Shown: piece by piece, positions 7,204 through 10,726 of the stretch | Numbering within the stretch: position 1 is the stretch's first letter | How the letters are laid out: each line of letters opens with the position of its first letter | Source of the DNA: Glaciecola sp038744645 | GTDB lineage: Bacteria > Pseudomonadota > Gammaproteobacteria > Enterobacterales > Alteromonadaceae | DNA length: 10,726 bases | Assembly: GCA_038744645.1 (NCBI GenBank) | Contig: JBCDMA010000127.1 | Span: 1 to 10,726 of the forward strand | Direction of reading: 5' to 3' | Translations under genes and position numbers: made by a program | Notes under the pieces: model-generated | Seen by the model: the letters and a program-made list of their open reading frames with translations, nothing else | The model's database searches: none | Told to the model about the DNA's origin: nothing

Positions 7204-8127
7204 TTAAGGCTGAATCCACTTTTGTACAGATTTAGCAAGTTCGTCTGGGTGGAATTTCGCAATGAAATCATCAGCACCGACTTTTTTGATCATTGCTTCA
7301 TTAAATACGCCACTTAATGATGTATGTAATACCACTTTTAGATTTGCCAATTGAGGTAGATTTTTGATTTCTGCCGTTAATGTGTAACCATCCATTTCGG
7401 GCATCTCGATATCCGAAACGAGAACGCCAACCTTATCCGAAACATCACCAGTTTCTTCTGCAAGCTCCTTTAACCGATTGAGTGCTTCCAACCCGTTTTT
7501 TGCCATTTCAATGTCTAAACCAATGGCGGTGAGTGCTTTTTTGACCTGGTTCCTCGCAACAGATGAATCATCAGCGATAAAGATTATTTTGTCTTCGACG
7601 GAGCCTTTCATATCAACCAGTTGCGCAACTTCTTCACTGACATCGGTCGACAATGGTGATATTTCGTTGAGGATCTTCTCAACATCAAGAATTTCGATCA
7701 GCTCGTCTTCAACTTGCGTTACTGCAGTCAAATAACTCGCTTTACCGCTGCCTTTTGGCGGCGGAAGAATCGAATCCCAATTTGTATTGATGATACGTTC
7801 AACTGAGTTAACCAAAAAGCCCTGGACTGAGCGGTTATACTCTGCGATTACGATAAATGCTGAACTCAAATCATCAATCGGCGTGCCACCCGTCGCCATT
7901 GATAAATCAATCACAGAAATCGTTTGTCCGCGAATGTGCGCTATACCGCGAACGAGGCTATTCAGTTTTGGCATGGAAGTGAGCGGCGGACACTGCAATA
8001 CTTCTCGGACTTTAAACACATTAATACCAAAACGTTGTTGCGTATTTAACCTAAATAACAACAGTTCCAGTCTATTTTGACCAACTAATTGCGTGCGCTG
8101 ATTGACTGAATCCAATATTCCTGACAT
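7204..8127 (-). CDS. cheV: Chemotaxis coupling protein CheV (CheW domain plus receiver)
   Basis: CheV links chemoreceptors to the kinase CheA through a CheW-like domain and carries a phosphorylatable receiver domain that tunes the coupling. Starting at the ATG at 8127 gives 307 residues beginning MSGILDSVNQRTQLVGQNRL, the usual CheV N-terminus. An upstream in-frame ATG at 8211 would add 28 atypical residues, and GAGG lies five bases before the chosen start. The CheW-like domain spans about residues 15-160 (FGINVFKVREVLQCPPLTSM, IRGQTISVIDLSMATGG). The receiver spans about 180-305: acidic pair D186-D187, phosphorylation site D239 in VSDIEMPEMDGY, T269 in LHTS and K291 in IAKFHPDEL. All receiver residues are intact. 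It precedes cheR, the common arrangement in Vibrio-like flagellar clusters. Confidence 0.97.
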   Translation of the reverse strand: MSGILDSVNQRTQLVGQNRLELLLFRLNTQQRFGINVFKVREVLQCPPLTSMPKLNSLVRGIAHIRGQTISVIDLSMATGGTPIDDLSSAFIVIAEYNRSVQGFLVNSVERIINTNWDSILPPPKGSGKASYLTAVTQVEDELIEILDVEKILNEISPLSTDVSEEVAQLVDMKGSVEDKIIFIADDSSVARNQVKKALTAIGLDIEMAKNGLEALNRLKELAEETGDVSDKVGVLVSDIEMPEMDGYTLTAEIKNLPQLANLKVVLHTSLSGVFNEAMIKKVGADDFIAKFHPDELAKSVQKWIQP

Positions 8128-8132
8128 GTGAA

Positions 8133-8136
8133 CCTC
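8133..8136 (-). promoter_or_regulatory. Ribosome binding site deciding the cheV start
   Basis: GAGG on the minus strand stands five bases before the ATG at 8127. The longer in-frame start at 8211 would add residues unlike any CheV N-terminus I know, and that stretch also overlaps the flgA promoter. The shorter start is therefore preferred. Confidence 0.85.
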
Positions 8137-8145
8137 ACTGAATGA

Positions 8146-8161
8146 CGGCACCAAATTTGCT
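8146..8161 (+). promoter_or_regulatory. Sigma-54 (RpoN) promoter of flgA
   Basis: CGGCACCAAATTTGCT matches TGGCAC-N5-TTGCW except for the first base, and GG and GC are ten bases apart. Transcription would begin near 8172, leaving a leader of about 148 bases before flgA, longer than those of flgB and flgF. It begins only 18 bases from the cheV start codon on the opposite strand, so the cheV ribosome site and this promoter are nearly adjacent. It could drive flgA alone or flgA-flgM-flgN. Confidence 0.7.
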
Positions 8162-8319
8162 TCGTGGTGGTTAATGGTTGCAAACAGAATGCTGCAGTAA
8201 CTACAAAACAAATAACGTAAAACGCGTTGCCAGATAACTTGAGCGTTCCCAATATCGCATTGCTTTTTGTTACGACGGCTAAACGTTCACTACTCCAGCG
8301 AACGTAAGGAACTAATTAA

Positions 8320-9042
8320 ATGACACATACGACATATCAAAGGTTATCGACAACACTATGGACAGTCTTTATTTTATTTTCCGTTTTATTTACCCAGATA
8401 GTATTCGCGGCTGAGCGCAAACAAAGCAAAGCGCATGAATTACAGCAGCAGATAGAGGCTTTTGTATTTGAAAACCTGATTAATGAAGACGCTTCTGACA
8501 TAAAACTGAACGTTAGAAAGATTGACCGACGACAGAAGATACCTGATTGCGCTGAACAAATAACGTTTGAAGCACTTAACTATTCACAGGATACATCCCA
8601 TTTTTCTGTGAAAGCATCTTGTCCAGAGATCAATTGGTTCGTATTTGTCAATGTATCCATGGCGAGATTGCAATCAGTCGTCGTTGCAACAACCGTGGTT
8701 GATCCAGGTCAGCTGCTTTCATCGCATTCACTCGAGATAAAACGCATCGATGTTAATCGCTTGAGGACAACCACTTTCTTACAGCCGGAGCAAATCATTG
8801 GGGCACGAGCAAAAAAAAGGATGAGAGAAGGCTCAATTATTACAACCAGCATGCTGTGTTTTGTCTGCAAAGGTGATCGAGTAACAATAACAGCAAGCAT
8901 CAATGGCTTGTCTATAAAAGCAAGTGGCATGGCCTTAGAAGACGGCAATGTCGGCGATTCGATTAAAATAGAGAACATCACGACCGATAAAGTCATTGTC
9001 GCCAAAGTCCTTAAGCAAGGCGAAGTGCGCGTAGTCATCTAA
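8320..9042 (+). CDS. flgA: Flagellar P-ring assembly chaperone FlgA
   Basis: FlgA is a periplasmic chaperone needed to assemble FlgI into the P ring. The 240-residue product has a clear Sec signal peptide, with hydrophobic LWTVFILFSVLFTQIVFA and a likely cut after A30. An N-terminal domain (about 35-115) contains C77 and C101, placed as in the usual FlgA disulfide. The SAF/beta-clip region runs from about 118 to 180 (TTVVDPGQLLSSHSLEIKRI, GARAKKRMREGSIITTSML). The C-terminal domain contains GDRVTITASINGLSIKASGM, GNVGDSIKIEN and the typical end GEVRVVI. C180 and C183 form an additional CxxC. TAAGGA nine bases upstream supports this ATG. It is divergent from cheV and precedes flgM by 197 bases. 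Confidence 0.95.
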   Translation: MTHTTYQRLSTTLWTVFILFSVLFTQIVFAAERKQSKAHELQQQIEAFVFENLINEDASDIKLNVRKIDRRQKIPDCAEQITFEALNYSQDTSHFSVKASCPEINWFVFVNVSMARLQSVVVATTVVDPGQLLSSHSLEIKRIDVNRLRTTTFLQPEQIIGARAKKRMREGSIITTSMLCFVCKGDRVTITASINGLSIKASGMALEDGNVGDSIKIENITTDKVIVAKVLKQGEVRVVI

Positions 9043-9061
9043 ACCGGTTGGTACAATCGGT
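9043..9061 (+). other. Stem-loop directly after flgA
   Basis: ACCGGTTG and CAATCGGT can form an eight-bp stem (one G-U pair) around a three-base loop, starting at the first base after the flgA stop. No T-run follows, so it is not a convincing intrinsic terminator. It could stabilise the flgA transcript end or mark a processing point between flgA and flgM. It overlaps a weaker GG-N10-GC match at 9049-9064. Confidence 0.4.
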
Positions 9062-9064
9062 GCA
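9049..9064 (+). promoter_or_regulatory. Possible second sigma-54 promoter ahead of flgM (weak)
   Basis: TGGTACAATCGGTGCA has the required GG and GC ten bases apart and the flanking T, AC and TGCA, but departs from consensus at the fourth base and at the first T of the -12 element. It lies right after flgA, about 175 bases before flgM. Overlap with a stem-loop makes a chance match plausible. Confidence 0.3.
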
Positions 9065-9177
9065 TAGTGTATATCGAGTATCAAAAAACCGTCATTTTTG
9101 AACACCTAAACCCACAAGTAGCGTGACTTTACTGTCGCCCACGAGTAAATTAGTCAAAAAAATGTCAGGTTTCGAAC

Positions 9178-9204
9178 TAAAGTAAGGAGATAAGCTGTCG
9201 ATAC
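9178..9204 (+). promoter_or_regulatory. Sigma-28 (FliA) promoter of flgM
   Basis: A -35 element TAAAGTAA (9178-9185) and a -10 element GTCGATAC (9197-9204) are separated by 11 bases, matching the FliA consensus TAAAGTTT-N11-GCCGATAA in spacing and most positions. Transcription would start near 9210-9212, about 30 bases before flgM. FliA-dependent flgM expression is well known and gives negative feedback, because FlgM inhibits FliA. Confidence 0.82.
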
Positions 9205-9205
9205 A

Positions 9206-9219
9206 GTTACTGAAGTAAC
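9206..9219 (+). repeat. Small dyad at the expected flgM transcription start
   Basis: GTTAC and GTAAC flank TGAA (with the next T-A pair, six-base arms flank GA). The dyad covers the predicted +1 of the FliA promoter and could be a 5'-end hairpin of the flgM message or a protein site. It is short and may be chance. Confidence 0.3.
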
Positions 9220-9239
9220 AATATTGGTGGTGAAACACT

Positions 9240-9569
9240 ATGTCAATTAACAACATAAATAATGCGAATAAGCCGCAAATTGATGCGCAAAAAGTTGCTC
9301 AGCAGCAGACACAAAATCAAGCGTCTACTGGTGGTGTAGCAAGTAAAGGCAGCACGGGTGCTGGTTCTACTGCGGATTCAGTATCGCTTACACAGTCTGC
9401 TCAGCAGTTGTCTTCATTGCAGAAGAAAGCATCTGAAGCGCCTGTCAACCAAGAGAAAGTTGATAAACTGAAAAAAGCAATTGCTGAGGGTGAGTACAAA
9501 GTAAACCCTGAGTCTTTAGCGAAGAAAATCGCCGTTATTGAATCTCAAATCTTAGGGATTAGAGGCTAG
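9240..9569 (+). CDS. flgM: Anti-sigma-28 factor FlgM
   Basis: FlgM binds the flagellar sigma factor FliA (sigma-28) and holds late genes off until it is secreted through the completed hook. The 109-residue product is a typical length. Residues 1-45 are low-complexity and rich in N, Q, S, T, G and A, as expected for its disordered, export-competent N-terminus. The sigma-binding part follows, with ADSVSLTQSAQQLSSLQ (45-61) and QEKVDKLKKAIAEGEYKVNP (71-90), then ESLAKKIAVIESQIL. A GGTGG-rich stretch about seven bases upstream is a passable ribosome site for the ATG. It has its own sigma-28 promoter and precedes flgN by 15 bases, the usual flgMN pair. Confidence 0.96.
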   Translation: MSINNINNANKPQIDAQKVAQQQTQNQASTGGVASKGSTGAGSTADSVSLTQSAQQLSSLQKKASEAPVNQEKVDKLKKAIAEGEYKVNPESLAKKIAVIESQILGIRG

Positions 9570-9584
9570 GCATCTAGGAAGAAC

Positions 9585-10019
9585 ATGGCTTCAAGTTTAG
9601 AAAACGCAATAAACAAACAGCTAGAGCAAGTCAAAGCACTCAAGACGTTGCTTGAACAAGAGTTGCATCTCATTTCTTCCAGAGAGCCTGAAACGCTTAT
9701 GCAGCTTTTAAAAGAAAAGGAAGAATTGCTGCACTCGATTGAGAGCCAGGATGAAGCTATAGAGATCCTTTACAATAGATTTGAAAGCACAGGCAAAGAG
9801 ATCGATAACGAATGCCAGGATTTACTCGAGCAATGCAAAAGCGTGCTTGAAGAATGCAAATACCTGACAGAAATCAATGCCAGATGCGTTGAACAAGGAC
9901 AACTACGCCTTGTGCATTTGAGAAATACCATGCTTGAACTACGTTCGCGTGAAACGATGACGTACGACAAAGCGGGAAAAACCAACGTCGGTGGCTCTGG
10001 CAATGGGTTTAGTGTTTAG
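9585..10019 (+). CDS. flgN: Flagellar hook-filament junction chaperone FlgN
   Basis: FlgN is a cytoplasmic chaperone for the junction proteins FlgK and FlgL, which are not in this window. The 144-residue, largely helical product fits FlgN in size, position after flgM and composition. It is rich in E, L, K and Q with long heptad-like helices: INKQLEQVKALKTLLEQELH near 9-28, LMQLLKEKEELLHSIESQDE near 38-57, then a long helix to about residue 122. The conserved FlgN features (an early LLEQE followed by a KEELL segment) are visible. The C-terminus (GKTNVGGSGNGFSV) looks flexible. Cysteines 77, 84, 91 and 101 lie on one helix, the first three at seven-residue spacing. AGGA a few bases upstream supports the start. 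FlgN sequences are poorly conserved, so the call rests partly on context. Confidence 0.9.
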   Translation: MASSLENAINKQLEQVKALKTLLEQELHLISSREPETLMQLLKEKEELLHSIESQDEAIEILYNRFESTGKEIDNECQDLLEQCKSVLEECKYLTEINARCVEQGQLRLVHLRNTMLELRSRETMTYDKAGKTNVGGSGNGFSV

Positions 10020-10115
10020 TCAACACAAACGCGACCGCTCGTATTATTAACCATTATTTTTTCAATCCCAAACAGCTCAACCAATCAGCCCGTCTGAGTA
10101 AACTGATCGTATACC
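10020..10115. other. Convergent gap between flgN and flgP, nothing recognised
   Basis: The 96 bases between the two converging genes are A/T-rich. I found no strong hairpin with a T-run in either direction and no open frame. How the two transcripts end here is not visible from the sequence. Confidence 0.5.
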
Positions 10116-10655
10116 TCAATAGTATCTAATTTTGCCTACTTTCTGCGGTCGCGCTGTCGCTAAATAAAGATCGTGAACCACTGCCATATCCAGTTCTAAC
10201 TCAGTGGCGTAAGTGTCTGTGCCTATGGGATAGGTTTTAACTACTCTTGCGCCGCGAATGACACCTTCTACTGATGCTTTTAGCTCATTGTTTGTTAAAA
10301 CTAAATTTGCAAGCGATTGGTCGCCGTCTATCTTTTGTCCGTACACTTGCTCCGCTAATTCTCGATAGGCATCCAATTTCGATGCCTTTATAGCCAACAA
10401 TCGCTTGCTATTTTCATCGTTACTGATCTGATTGCTGATAGGCGCATAGCCGACGGCTGAAAGGATAGGATAATGTTCGGGTTCAATTGTTTCCCACTCA
10501 ACATGCTTGGTTATTAAGGAACCACAACCTGACACGCCGACCATCGAAACAATCATAAGCACCGATAACATGAATTGCGTTTTGTTACCGTTTTTAGACG
10601 TGTTAACCGCACAGCAACTTCGTACTTTATTGTTTCTATTTCCAGTTCCGTTCAT
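10116..10655 (-). CDS. flgP: LPP20-family outer-membrane lipoprotein, FlgP-like
   Basis: In Vibrio and Campylobacter FlgP is a lipoprotein of the basal-body outer-membrane (H-ring or disk) structures needed for normal motility. The 179-residue product has an N-terminal hydrophobic stretch (MLSVLMIVSMVGVSGC) ending in a lipobox with C44, preceded by a long polar n-region carrying several basic residues. The LPP20-type region follows: LAIKASKLDAYRELAEQVYG at about 87-106 and GVIRGARVVKTYPIGTDTYA at 131-150, then TELELDM. AAGG seven bases upstream supports the first ATG. A start at M29 would leave a signal peptide without positive charges. It faces flgN tail to tail and follows the end of another minus-strand gene by 14 bases. 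The family is clear; the symbol rests on family plus synteny. Confidence 0.85.
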   Translation of the reverse strand: MNGTGNRNNKVRSCCAVNTSKNGNKTQFMLSVLMIVSMVGVSGCGSLITKHVEWETIEPEHYPILSAVGYAPISNQISNDENSKRLLAIKASKLDAYRELAEQVYGQKIDGDQSLANLVLTNNELKASVEGVIRGARVVKTYPIGTDTYATELELDMAVVHDLYLATARPQKVGKIRYY

Positions 10656-10669
10656 ATTGACGCCTTGAG

Positions 10670-10726
10670 TTAATAATCGTGTTGTCGCAAGAGAGCGAGT
10701 AAGACATTCACCACAGCGTTAGATGA
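10670..10726 (-). CDS. C-terminal end of the gene upstream of flgP, probably flgO
   Basis: Reading leftward from the window edge, one minus-strand frame is open for 18 codons (ending ...LLALLRQHDY) and then stops with TAA at 10672-10670. The other two frames stop within a few codons. The stop is 14 bases before the flgP ATG, an operon-like spacing. In Vibrio the gene just before flgP is flgO, so that is the likely identity. Eighteen residues are too few for me to recognise a family, so it is a positional inference. Confidence 0.45.
   Translation of the reverse strand, partial: SSNAVVNVLLALLRQHDY

Noticed and set aside
8128..8211. 28-residue N-terminal extension of CheV from an upstream ATG at 8211.
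   Set aside because: The added residues look unlike CheV, the ATG at 8127 has a good ribosome site and gives the standard MSGILDSVNQ start, and the extension overlaps the flgA promoter.
8228..8243. Minus-strand TGGCAACGCGTTTTAC ahead of cheV as a sigma-54 promoter.
   Set aside because: The -24 half is good, but the -12 GC is replaced by TA, which sigma-54 promoters do not tolerate.
9081..9101. TCAAAAA...TTTTTGA inverted repeat between flgA and flgM as a terminator.
   Set aside because: The stem is almost entirely A/T, so it would be weak, and the T-run is inside the stem rather than after it.
1..10726. Mobile element, CRISPR array, toxin-antitoxin or defence system.
   Set aside because: All genes are flagellar or chemotaxis genes in a conserved order; no transposase, terminal repeats, spaced repeats or foreign-looking gene was seen.

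Overview
The window is a slice of a chromosomal polar-flagellum and chemotaxis gene cluster from a Gammaproteobacterium. The gene order (flgI-H-G-F-E-D-C-B, cheR and cheV on the minus strand, then divergent flgA-flgM-flgN, then an opposed flgP-type lipoprotein gene), moderate-to-low GC and protein sequences resemble the Vibrio/Shewanella/Alteromonas arrangement. A marine Alteromonadales-like host is my best guess. I see no IS element, tRNA, rRNA, CRISPR array, phage gene or defence gene. No gene shows an internal frameshift or internal stop; only the two edge genes are incomplete.

Minus strand, 1-8127, read right to left: cheV (coupling/receiver protein) and cheR (receptor methyltransferase); then flgB and flgC (proximal rod), flgD (hook cap) and flgE (hook); then, after a strong hairpin terminator, flgF and flgG (rod), flgH (L ring) and flgI (P ring, cut by the left edge). 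Sigma-54-type promoters (GG-N10-GC) stand in front of flgB and flgF. With the flgE/flgF terminator they suggest two transcription units, flgBCDE and flgFGHI(...).

Plus strand, 8320-10019: flgA (periplasmic P-ring chaperone), flgM (anti-sigma-28) and flgN (hook-filament junction chaperone). A sigma-54-type promoter lies upstream of flgA and a good sigma-28 (FliA) promoter lies directly upstream of flgM. This is the expected two-tier logic: structural genes fire early under sigma-54, and FlgM is topped up later under sigma-28. On the minus strand at the right edge are a LPP20-type lipoprotein gene (flgP-like) and the last 18 codons of the gene before it, probably flgO by synteny.

Together the genes build the rod, hook and P/L rings (FlgB/C/F/G, FlgD/E, FlgH/I with FlgA), control the switch to late genes (FlgM, FlgN) and adapt chemoreceptors (CheR, CheV). 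The window looks like a well-known system rather than an undescribed one. The points worth a second look are regulatory: a three-arm inverted-repeat set at the cheV-cheR junction, dyads around the flgB promoter, possible leader repeats before flgF, and the promoter layout of flgA/flgM. Two protein details, cysteine pairs or rows in FlgA and FlgN, are also noted.
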